Assembly: GCA_014237955.1 (NCBI GenBank)
Contig: JABABY010000150.1
Span: forward strand, 1 to 5,120
Direction of reading: 5' to 3'
Length of the DNA stretch: 5,120 nucleotides
DNA from: Planctomycetota bacterium
Lineage (GTDB): Bacteria > Planctomycetota > Planctomycetia > Pirellulales > UBA7805
Shown: in pieces, positions 1 to 5,120 of the stretch
How the letters are laid out: each line of letters starts with the position of its first letter
Position numbering within the stretch: position 1 is the stretch's first letter
Notes under the pieces: generated by a model
Database searches by the model: none
What the model saw: the letters and a program-made list of their open reading frames with translations, nothing else
What the model was told of the DNA's origin: nothing
Made by a program: the position numbers and the translations under genes

Positions 1-2
1 CC

Positions 3-74
3 TCGGATCGGCGCAAGGCCAACCTGGTGGCGACGGCCTTGTTCGGGGACGGGGCGGCCGCGGTGGTGGTGGGC
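3..74 (+). other. Fragment resembling the interior of a type III polyketide synthase
   Basis: Codons 1-24 include ANLVATALFGDGAAAVVVG. This closely follows the conserved ALFGDGAAA block of chalcone/stilbene synthases and bacterial type III PKSs, which in plant chalcone synthase lies about 45 residues after the catalytic Cys. FabH-type ketosynthases have a related FGDGAGA block, but the preceding KANLVATA fits type III PKS better. The stretch is far richer in G and C than the DNA after about base 80. After GPGG the resemblance ends: none of the expected downstream PKS sequence (catalytic His and Asn regions, C-terminal GFGPG) is present, and the frame continues into the linker and GH16 domain. 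The exact breakpoint, somewhere in bases 65-90, cannot be fixed by eye. Confidence 0.7.
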
Positions 75-1127
75 CCCGGTGGTACGCTCTCGATCCAAAA
101 CATCTCGCTGCTAGCCAATGGTGGTGAGTGGCTCGACACACCCGACCCAACACCGGAGCCGACTACCGCAGTCCTCTACGATGATTTCGATGCCGGGCTG
201 GATCCGGAAAAATGGCTCATCGTCGACAAGGCGTGGGGTGGCGACAACGGCGGACTCGTTCCCGAAAATGTAGAAATCCAAGATGGGGTTCTGCTACTGC
301 ACGCACACGGCGATGGGTACGATGGCGACGTCGTCGGCCACAACGACCGCATCACCCGTGTTGGGGCCGGAATCGCCACCCGCGACTATTACGCCTCCGG
401 TCGCTACGAGGTGCGGGCCCGCATTCCGGAGTCGAGTGGGGCAGCCTCTGCCTTCTGGACATTCCATTACGTCGAGCACTTTCCCAGCGAAGAGGCTTAT
501 TGGGAGGAACCGAGTCGAGTCCGCAATTCGGAAATCGACTGGGAATTTCCCACGGCCCTGCAAACCGGAGAGTCGAACGATCCGATCAGTTTTGACAATG
601 CCCGCGTTAATAGTTGGGGAGGGAAACTCGGTGGTGAAGGGGCACACCATCCCGGCCGGGTGGAAGTCGTAAACGATGGAGAATTCCATACCTACGGGAT
701 CGATTGGCATAGCGGCAGTGACGTCGAGCTACCGCGGGTGATCTGGACCATCGACGGAGAAGAAGTTTATCGGCATGAGGGCGCCCTCTTTGGCCAGGAT
801 AATATTCCCTCGCAGGCGTCCCGATTTTGGTTGGGCATCTGGTTCCCGGCATCTGGATACAAAGAACAAATCGAGGGCGAGTATGTCGATCGAGTCGGTT
901 GGGCCGGCGACCCAGATTTTTCGGAGGCCACCCTTGAGATCGACTGGGTCCGGATCACGCCGTTCAACGAGGTGAACGATCGCTGGGCCAGTGAGACGTG
1001 GCCCAACGGTTGGTATGCCCTCCCACACGAATACCCGGAACCCTCATCGTACCAAGAGCAAGGCGAAACTGACGAGCTCACGGTCGATGCCGTTCTGGCG
1101 GACTGGTCGGACGACCCACTCACTTAG
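3..1127 (+). CDS. GH16 family glycoside hydrolase, 5'-partial, with an anomalous type III PKS-like N-terminus
   Basis: This frame is open from the left edge to a TAG stop and gives 374 visible codons; residue 1 is the codon at base 3. Residues about 58-321 form a GH16 beta-jelly-roll glucanase/galactanase domain. The catalytic motif is EIDWE at 177-181 (E177 nucleophile, D179 helper, E181 acid/base by family analogy). Other GH16-like blocks are SGRYEVRARIPESSG near 132-146, FHTYGIDW at 228-235, WTIDGEEVYR at 248-257, FWLGIWFP at 275-282 and WVRITPF at 315-321. The spacing ExDxE rather than ExDxxE resembles the lichenase/XTH-type active site. The substrate is probably a beta-linked polysaccharide but cannot be specified. 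A TPDPTPEPTT linker (46-55) precedes the domain and a ~50-residue acidic tail follows it. GH16 enzymes are usually exported, yet no signal peptide is visible. The GTG at base 27 lies inside the type III PKS motif and is not a credible start. The GH16 assignment is firm; the N-terminus is suspect. Confidence 0.88.
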   Translation, partial: SDRRKANLVATALFGDGAAAVVVGPGGTLSIQNISLLANGGEWLDTPDPTPEPTTAVLYDDFDAGLDPEKWLIVDKAWGGDNGGLVPENVEIQDGVLLLHAHGDGYDGDVVGHNDRITRVGAGIATRDYYASGRYEVRARIPESSGAASAFWTFHYVEHFPSEEAYWEEPSRVRNSEIDWEFPTALQTGESNDPISFDNARVNSWGGKLGGEGAHHPGRVEVVNDGEFHTYGIDWHSGSDVELPRVIWTIDGEEVYRHEGALFGQDNIPSQASRFWLGIWFPASGYKEQIEGEYVDRVGWAGDPDFSEATLEIDWVRITPFNEVNDRWASETWPNGWYALPHEYPEPSSYQEQGETDELTVDAVLADWSDDPLT

Positions 1128-1138
1128 AGGAGCGGGCG

Positions 1139-1175
1139 GCTACATGCCAGAAAGGCGCGGCAACCGGTATGTAGC
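1139..1175 (+). terminator. Hairpin in the convergent gap, possible terminator of the GH16 transcript
   Basis: GCTACATGCC (1139-1148) pairs with GGTATGTAGC (1166-1175) as a 10-bp stem with one G-U pair and a 17-base loop. It starts 12 bases after the GH16 stop and ends 14 bases before the last codon of the converging citrate synthase gene. In the minus-strand transcript the G-U becomes an A-C mismatch, so the stem is better for the plus-strand RNA. No T-tract follows, so it is not a classical intrinsic terminator. Confidence 0.35.
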
Positions 1176-1189
1176 GCAAACTCCGTATC

Positions 1190-2317
1190 TTAAGCGCGCT
1201 CGGCCAATGGCACCCAGTCCCTCGGCTCGGGACCGATGTAGCGGGAGCGCGGTCGGATGAGACGATTGTTGTCCATCTGCTCGATAATATGTGCGGCCCA
1301 GCCGGTCACACGGCTCACCACAAAGAGTGGTGTGTATATGGCCACATCGAGCCCCATGTAGTGGTACAAACGTGCGCTCGGCCAGTCGAGGTTGGGAGGC
1401 AACCCCTTTTCTTCCACCACAATGCGTTCGATCACCTCGGCCGTCTCCTCGAGCGACTCGTTGTGCGTTTCAACTGCCAATTGCTGACAGATTGGTTTTA
1501 GGAAGCGAGCTCGGGGATCACCATCTTTATATACCCGATGGCCAAATCCCATAATCCGCGTTTTGTTTGCGAGCGCTTCCCGGATCCATGGCTCGGCATT
1601 TTCCGGAGAACCGACTTGGGCAAGTACTTCCATCACCCGCTCATTGGCACCACCATGCAACGGCCCCTTAAGTGCCCCAATAGCTCCCGCAACGGACGAA
1701 TGGAGGTCGGAGAGTGTCGAGGTGATCACGCGAGCGGTAAACGTCGAGGCATTGAACTCATGTTCTGCATAAAGCGTCAGAGAAATATCCATCGCACGTT
1801 CGAGTGCCTCGGACGGCTGCTTCCGCTTAAGCATCCAGAGAATATTGGCTGCATACGATTTTTTGGGATCCGGTTGCACCGGTTCCTTCGACTGCTGCAG
1901 CCGCCGATGGGCAGCCATAATCGTGGGAAGTTTTGCCAACAATCGCTCCGCTTTACGCAACTGGGCATCGTGGCTCGTGTCTCCCGCCTCGCTATCCCAA
2001 TGGGCCAATGCGCTTGCACCGGTACGGAGAAAATCCATGATCGGAGTGGTTCGGGGAACGGTCCGAAGAAATTTTAGAATGTCGCTGGTAATAGGGGCGT
2101 TCTCGATCAGCCGACCGCGGAAATCCTTTAATTGATCGGGAGTCGGAAGCTCCGTGTGCAGGATGAGGTAGGCAACTTCCTCAAAAGTGGCTTCGCGGGC
2201 AAGATCCTCAATGGCATATCCCCGATAGCGAAGCCCCGAACCTCCTGCAATCGTACTGATCGCCGTCTCACCAGCAATCACTCCCTCAAGACCGGGATGA
2301 TACATTTGTTCGCTCAT
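1190..2317 (-). CDS. prpC: Citrate synthase / 2-methylcitrate synthase
   Basis: The enzyme condenses acetyl-CoA (citrate synthase) or propionyl-CoA (2-methylcitrate synthase) with oxaloacetate in the cytoplasm. From the ATG it is 375 residues, typical of the short dimeric bacterial/archaeal citrate synthases rather than the ~430-residue hexameric type. Visible motifs are AEHEFNAST (H186), GPLHGGANE (H221), GFGHRVYKDGDPR (H260), NLDWPSA (D311, the catalytic Asp), SRVTGWAAHI (R336) and the C-terminal RPRSRYIGP substrate-binding block. The ATG at 2317 is preferred over the adjacent in-frame GTG at 2320 because GGAGGG lies 6-7 bases upstream of the ATG. The gene follows the prpB-like gene on the same strand after 70 bases, which argues for a role in the 2-methylcitrate cycle. 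However, these motifs are shared by both activities and no prpD is in the window. The family is certain; the prpC symbol is an inference from context, and gltA is the alternative. Confidence 0.93.
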   Translation of the reverse strand: MSEQMYHPGLEGVIAGETAISTIAGGSGLRYRGYAIEDLAREATFEEVAYLILHTELPTPDQLKDFRGRLIENAPITSDILKFLRTVPRTTPIMDFLRTGASALAHWDSEAGDTSHDAQLRKAERLLAKLPTIMAAHRRLQQSKEPVQPDPKKSYAANILWMLKRKQPSEALERAMDISLTLYAEHEFNASTFTARVITSTLSDLHSSVAGAIGALKGPLHGGANERVMEVLAQVGSPENAEPWIREALANKTRIMGFGHRVYKDGDPRARFLKPICQQLAVETHNESLEETAEVIERIVVEEKGLPPNLDWPSARLYHYMGLDVAIYTPLFVVSRVTGWAAHIIEQMDNNRLIRPRSRYIGPEPRDWVPLAERA

Positions 2318-2323
2318 CACACT

Positions 2324-2329
2324 CCCTCC
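2324..2329 (-). promoter_or_regulatory. Shine-Dalgarno site of the citrate/methylcitrate synthase gene
   Basis: On the minus strand GGAGGG ends 6 bases before the ATG at 2317, an ideal spacing. The alternative GTG at 2320 would be only 3 bases away. This is the only strong ribosome binding site among the four genes and it decides the start in favour of the ATG. Confidence 0.65.
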
Positions 2330-2387
2330 AAATCAAAAATACCGATGCCCGATAGCATAACCAAAAAAAGATACGTGCGCGACAAAT

Positions 2388-3230
2388 TTACCGGTTGAAC
2401 GTTGCAGGGTCATAGTCGAGTAGATCGTAAAGTTCCTCACGTGTCTGCATCAAATCAAGCAAATCCTTCTGGGTTCCTTCATCGCCGATCACACCCAGAG
2501 CCGCCTCCATGGCCTTCATGGCAACCCTTAACATTGTGACAGGGTAGAGAACCACGGCAAAACCGATATCGGCAAGTTCAGATAGTGAGAGAAGTGGCCC
2601 TTTGCCAAACTCTGTCATGTTTGCCAACAGCGGGGCATCGACCTCGTCGGCAAATTGTACAAATTCCTCCTTTGTTTCAAGTGCCTCGGGAAAAATCCAA
2701 TCGGCCCCAGCCTTTAGATACCGCTCTGCGCGCTCAATCGCTGGCTCCAAACCATCGGTCCCGCGGGCATCGGTACGGGCGATGAGAACAAAGTCCTCAT
2801 CCCGACGAGCGGCAGCAGCAAGAGAAATCTTCTCACACATTTCATCGATTGTCACCAACGACTTTCCATCAAGATGCCCACACCGTTTAGGAAAGACCTG
2901 GTCTTCCAACTGCACCGCAGCAGCCCCAGCCTCCTCCAAAAGAGCAACACATCCAGCCACATCACCCAAACCAGTATCTGCATCGACCAGAACGGGAAGC
3001 GGTGTCGCTTGGCAGAGACGCTTTGTCTGAGCAACAAGATCATCCAGTGAAAAGAGCCCCACATCGGGCACCGCCAGTTGCGCCGCAGAAAACGCAGCCC
3101 CGGAAAGATAGACCGCAGCATACCCCTCACGCTCCGCGAGGCGAGCTGCCAGCGCAAATGGGGTACCGGGAACCTGAATGGTTGCCCCACAGGTTGCCTC
3201 GCGTAATCGAGCGCCGGGTGATCGTTTCAC
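2388..3230 (-). CDS. prpB: 2-methylisocitrate lyase family protein
   Basis: Members of the isocitrate lyase/PEP mutase superfamily with this signature cleave 2-methylisocitrate to pyruvate and succinate, the last step of propionate oxidation by the 2-methylcitrate cycle. The protein has 280 residues (E. coli PrpB has 296) and forms a single TIM barrel. Visible blocks are YLSGAAFSA (41-49), VPDVGL (54-59), DADTGLG (83-89, D83 and D85 for Mg2+), QLED (107-110), the lyase signature KRCGH with C117 as catalytic Cys, ARTDA (151-155), NMTEFGKGP (204-212) and YPVTMLRVAMKA (229-240). The KRCGH loop favours a lyase over PEP mutase or oxaloacetate decarboxylase relatives. The start is a GTG at 3230; an in-frame TGA lies 24 bases upstream with no ATG between, and only a weak AGAAG is seen as ribosome binding site. 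It sits between the metallopeptidase and the citrate synthase-like gene on the same strand and is probably cotranscribed with the latter. Other 2,3-dimethylmalate or short-chain C-C lyase activities cannot be excluded. Confidence 0.92.
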   Translation of the reverse strand: MKRSPGARLREATCGATIQVPGTPFALAARLAEREGYAAVYLSGAAFSAAQLAVPDVGLFSLDDLVAQTKRLCQATPLPVLVDADTGLGDVAGCVALLEEAGAAAVQLEDQVFPKRCGHLDGKSLVTIDEMCEKISLAAAARRDEDFVLIARTDARGTDGLEPAIERAERYLKAGADWIFPEALETKEEFVQFADEVDAPLLANMTEFGKGPLLSLSELADIGFAVVLYPVTMLRVAMKAMEAALGVIGDEGTQKDLLDLMQTREELYDLLDYDPATFNR

Positions 3231-3269
3231 TTTATCTTCTCGCGATCGATGGATTCATGAGGAACGCTA

Positions 3270-3321
3270 CCGACGCATGATACGACTGTAAGTGGCCCGC
3301 AAACAAGTCCACCCGCGTCGG
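3270..3321. repeat. Inverted repeat between the metallopeptidase and prpB-like genes
   Basis: CCGACGC (3270-3276) and GCGTCGG (3315-3321) are perfect 7-base inverted arms separated by 38 bases. They lie almost exactly in the 98-base gap upstream of the prpB-like start. The structure could close a larger stem-loop in the minus-strand transcript or flank a regulatory site. With arms this short, chance occurrence is quite possible. Confidence 0.25.
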
Positions 3322-3328
3322 ATCGCCA

Positions 3329-3724
3329 TTAGCCATATCCCAGCGAGTCCAACTCCTGCTCACCGAGTCCATGATGGTGGCCTAACTCGTGGAGCAACGT
3401 TATGCGAATTTGTCTGCGGAGTTCGTCTTCGCGCAACTGTTCGCTCGAACCGGCAGCAAGACACATAATCCCCTCTCGAAAAATAGTCACAACGTCCGGG
3501 ACTTCCGGTGCATCATCCGATGTTCGTTGATCGAGCGGGATCCCTGTATAGACTCCGCAAAGTCGGGTCCGGTCGTCCAGTTTGAGCTTTGCCAACACTT
3601 CATCCGAGGGATAATCTTCCACAAAGAGCGGAACCTCTGCGAGCAAATCGTGGACCCTTTGCGGCATCCCTGCCAGTACATGCTCGAGCTGATTATCAAA
3701 AAAATCTCTCAGTTTCTCTTTCAT
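3329..3724 (-). CDS. Small zincin-like metallopeptidase (PF06262/DUF1025-type)
   Basis: This is a 131-residue cytoplasmic protein, counted from the ATG, with no signal peptide or membrane segment. Near its C-terminus HELGHHHGLGEQEL (112-125) gives a full HExxHxxGxxE zinc-protease motif: H112 and H116 as zinc ligands, E113 as catalytic base and E122 as a possible third ligand. The short length, an N-terminal part rich in charged helices, the central GVYTGIPL and VTIFREGI strand blocks, the motif at the extreme C-terminus and the final LGYG all match the small 'possible zinc metallopeptidase' family PF06262. Its physiological substrate is not known to me. The start is uncertain: ATG at 3724 is chosen, but an in-frame GTG at 3733 would add three residues, and neither has a good Shine-Dalgarno site. 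The gene is the first of three on this strand, 98 bases upstream of the prpB-like gene; a link to propionate metabolism is not evident. Confidence 0.87.
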   Translation of the reverse strand: MKEKLRDFFDNQLEHVLAGMPQRVHDLLAEVPLFVEDYPSDEVLAKLKLDDRTRLCGVYTGIPLDQRTSDDAPEVPDVVTIFREGIMCLAAGSSEQLREDELRRQIRITLLHELGHHHGLGEQELDSLGYG

Positions 3725-3762
3725 AGCAATCACAACTCACGTCTGAGGCCAAACACAACACG

Positions 3763-3781
3763 AAGCCTAAAGCATAGGTTT
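3763..3781. repeat. Short hairpin upstream of the metallopeptidase gene
   Basis: AAGCCTA (3763-3769) and TAGGTTT (3775-3781) form a 7-bp dyad with one G-T pair and a 5-base loop. It lies about 40 bases upstream of the metallopeptidase start and overlaps the weak -10 candidate for that gene. It could be an operator or a 5'-leader hairpin, but it may also be chance. Confidence 0.3.
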
Positions 3782-3798
3782 AGCTCACAGTGACGCAA
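3771..3798 (-). promoter_or_regulatory. Weak promoter candidate for the minus-strand gene group
   Basis: On the minus strand TTGCGT (3798-3793) and TATGCT (3776-3771) are separated by 16 bases. They match the sigma-70 -35 box at 3 of 6 positions and the -10 box at 4 of 6. The distance to the metallopeptidase start is about 45 bases. The match is poor and is listed only because a promoter for this strand is expected here. Confidence 0.2.
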
Positions 3799-3827
3799 GT
3801 GGACTATCGAGAGCCTAGGGAAGACAT

Positions 3828-3848
3828 CTGGCAAACACCATTTGCCAG
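3828..3848. repeat. Perfect 8-bp inverted repeat, candidate operator
   Basis: CTGGCAAA (3828-3835) and TTTGCCAG (3841-3848) are perfect inverted arms around the 5-base spacer CACCA; a flanking T-G wobble would extend a hairpin to 9 bp. The site lies between two divergently transcribed genes, about 25 bases upstream of the -35 candidate of the membrane protein gene. No T-tract follows on either strand, so an operator for a dimeric regulator is at least as likely as a terminator. No regulator gene is in the window. Confidence 0.5.
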
Positions 3849-3872
3849 GGCTAGAATCGATGCTAAAACACC

Positions 3873-3902
3873 ATGACTCGTTCGCTACCGGCCTCGTACA
3901 AT
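3873..3902 (+). promoter_or_regulatory. Promoter candidate for the DUF6798-like membrane protein gene
   Basis: ATGACT (3873-3878) and TACAAT (3897-3902) are separated by 18 bases and match the sigma-70 -35 and -10 boxes at 4 of 6 and 5 of 6 positions. Transcription would start near 3909, giving a leader of about 78 bases to the ATG at 3987. That leader contains a CTTTC/GAAAG dyad at 3923-3936. The assignment rests on sequence resemblance only. Confidence 0.3.
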
Positions 3903-3986
3903 CAGATTCATTGGATGTGCAGCTTTCGAGCGAAAGAGTATTAGCAGCCAAACCCAATTCCAAACGCACACCATTTATTTTGTTGT

Positions 3987-5120
3987 ATGTCTTCTCCTGC
4001 CCGAGCGATGCGGACCTATCTGGTGCTGGAGTTTCTTCTGAGCTCAACCGTCTTTTTTATCTTTTCCGGAACACTCACACCGGATGTCAACGAACCGAAT
4101 TACCTCGCTAAAGCCAAACACTTCTGGGATCCGGGCTGGTGCAGTGAAGATTTTTTCCTGCAAACCGGAGACGCACACACCGTTTTCTATTGGGTCTTTG
4201 GTTGGCTAACGCTTTTCCTGCCACTTCCCACCGTTGCCTTGGTGGGCCGTCTTGTTACCTGCGGTTTGCTTGGATATAGCTGGCAAAGACTCTCTCGATC
4301 TCTCACGAATACGTTTGGATTTGCAATCTTTTCCGCAGCTTTGCTTCTGGTTCTCAATACGTATTTCCATATGGCGGGAGAGTGGGTTGCCGGGGGCTTT
4401 GAGGCCAAAGGGTTTGCGTACGGTTTTGTTTTCCTCTCTTTGGCGGCTCTCCTGGATAATCATTGGAATCGGGCCTGGATTCTATTGGGGGTCGCAACTG
4501 CATTCCATGTCCTAATAGGAACCTGGGCAGTCGTCGCAGCGACGATCGCGTGGTGTCTTCTGGGCAAAGCGTCTGACCGGCCATCGATTCGCTCGCAAAT
4601 TCCGGGGTTTGTTGTCGGAACCTGTCTCTCGATCGTGGGCGCATGGCCCGCGACGGCACTTGCACGCGACACAACCATTGCACAGATTTCTCAAGCCGCC
4701 GAAATACACGTCTTTTACCGCCTACCCCATCACCTCAACCCGGACAACTTTTTTTTCCAGCAGCAGTCGCCTTACCTAACACATTTTGCCATACGTTTTC
4801 TCATCATGCTGCTCATCTGGGTTGTGTTTGCGGTAACACAACGGAAAAACAACGTTCTCAAAACACTAAACGCCTTCACCCTTGGGGTCCTTGCGATAGC
4901 CGTCATCGGGATTTTGATTTCTCTTTGCACCAGAGCCCATCCAATCCTCGCTGGACGACTGCTTCGCTTTTATTGGTTTCGCCTCGCGGATGTCATGCTT
5001 CCTGCAGGGATTGCACTGAACGTCATGGGTCCTGACACAGTTTTGATTGCAGCCAGTTGGCCCGCGGATGTCGTGGTCGAGGGTTTTTCGGTTTTACGCG
5101 AGACGTTTTTAAAAGGGTAT
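3987..5120 (+). CDS. Multi-pass membrane protein resembling DUF6798, 3'-partial
   Basis: The frame is open for 378 codons from ATG 3987 to the window end, so the C-terminus is missing. The protein is an integral membrane protein with about eight to ten hydrophobic segments: roughly residues 11-29, 65-80, 82-98, 110-127, 143-156, 162-192 (perhaps two), 207-225, 268-284, 296-313 and 334-346. Conserved-looking polar blocks lie between them: TPDVNEPNYLAKAKHFW (31-47), DFFLQTGDAHTVFYW (55-69), GGFEAKGFAYG (136-146), EIHVFYRLPHHLNPDNF (239-255) and RFYWFRLADVMLPAG (327-341). From memory these match a family of uncharacterised membrane proteins in planctomycetes annotated as DUF6798. The acidic first loop after helix one recalls GT-C glycosyltransferases, but this is only a topological analogy, and no function is known. 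The first ATG is taken; an in-frame ATG at 4008 is an alternative, and neither has a clear Shine-Dalgarno site. It is divergent from the metallopeptidase gene. Confidence 0.85.
   Translation, partial: MSSPARAMRTYLVLEFLLSSTVFFIFSGTLTPDVNEPNYLAKAKHFWDPGWCSEDFFLQTGDAHTVFYWVFGWLTLFLPLPTVALVGRLVTCGLLGYSWQRLSRSLTNTFGFAIFSAALLLVLNTYFHMAGEWVAGGFEAKGFAYGFVFLSLAALLDNHWNRAWILLGVATAFHVLIGTWAVVAATIAWCLLGKASDRPSIRSQIPGFVVGTCLSIVGAWPATALARDTTIAQISQAAEIHVFYRLPHHLNPDNFFFQQQSPYLTHFAIRFLIMLLIWVVFAVTQRKNNVLKTLNAFTLGVLAIAVIGILISLCTRAHPILAGRLLRFYWFRLADVMLPAGIALNVMGPDTVLIAASWPADVVVEGFSVLRETFLKGY

Noticed and set aside
294..710. 138-codon minus-strand open frame within the GH16 region
   Set aside because: It is the reverse-strand shadow of the GH16 domain, which has a clear EIDWE active site on the plus strand.
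1144..1260. Possible small plus-strand gene of 38 codons with GAGGAG about 10 bases ahead of its ATG
   Set aside because: More than half of it overlaps the end of the citrate synthase gene in antisense, the composition is Arg/Ser/Pro-rich as expected for a shadow frame, and no recognisable motif is seen.
1538..2077. 179-codon plus-strand open frame inside the citrate synthase gene
   Set aside because: It is antisense to an unmistakable citrate synthase with all catalytic motifs, and its translation has no recognisable domain.
2340..2387. T-rich run on the minus strand between the prpB-like and prpC-like genes, considered as an intrinsic terminator
   Set aside because: There is no stable GC-rich stem immediately upstream of the run of seven T, and the 70-base gap fits cotranscription.
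3242..3268. Tiny minus-strand frame with an ATG just upstream of the prpB-like GTG start, considered as a leader peptide
   Set aside because: It would encode only about eight residues, has no Shine-Dalgarno site and no attenuator structure next to it.
3730..4111. Frames on both strands spanning the divergent intergenic region
   Set aside because: They have low-complexity, unrecognisable translations, no ribosome binding sites, and overlap the start of the membrane protein gene.
561..4171. The sequence CAAACCGGAGA occurs near 561 and near 4160
   Set aside because: It is an 11-base match inside two unrelated coding regions with no further extension, best explained by chance.
4234..5035. Several plus- and minus-strand frames of 65-130 codons near the right edge
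   Set aside because: They all overlap the continuous membrane-protein frame from 3987 to the window end, which has coherent hydrophobic segments and conserved-looking loops.

Overview
The window most likely comes from a bacterium of the Planctomycetota (Pirellula/Rhodopirellula-like). The points for this are a multi-pass membrane protein resembling a family I associate with planctomycetes (DUF6798), a secreted-type GH16 glycosidase, mid-to-high GC with few strong Shine-Dalgarno sequences, and loosely spaced genes. This assignment is an inference from gene content, not a search result.

Layout. (1) Bases 3-1127, plus strand: an open frame that enters from the left edge and ends in a glycoside hydrolase family 16 (GH16) catalytic domain. 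Its first ~24 codons are very GC-rich and encode a stretch typical of the interior of type III polyketide synthases (chalcone-synthase-like), which has no known place in a GH16 enzyme. The left edge is therefore either a real gene rearrangement or an assembly chimera. (2) Bases 1128-1189: a short convergent gap with a hairpin. (3) Bases 3733-1190, minus strand: three genes in the order small zinc metallopeptidase, 2-methylisocitrate lyase (prpB-like), citrate/2-methylcitrate synthase (prpC/gltA-like), with gaps of 98 and 70 bases. (4) Bases 3734-3986: a divergent intergenic region of 253 bases without a convincing gene. It holds a perfect 8-bp inverted repeat, two smaller dyads and two weak promoter candidates. 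(5) Bases 3987-5120, plus strand: a DUF6798-like membrane protein gene that runs off the right edge.

How the genes work together. The prpB-like and prpC-like genes encode the last and first carbon-carbon bond steps of the 2-methylcitrate cycle, which oxidises propionyl-CoA to pyruvate and regenerates oxaloacetate via succinate. The dehydratase gene (prpD or acnD/prpF) is not in the window, so the pathway is incomplete here and the synthase may also, or instead, serve the TCA cycle. The metallopeptidase, GH16 enzyme and membrane protein have no evident functional link to this pair.

I found no RNA gene, CRISPR array, insertion sequence or clearly new defence or biosynthetic system. The most notable items are the type III PKS/GH16 junction at the left edge and the palindromic site in the divergent intergenic region.
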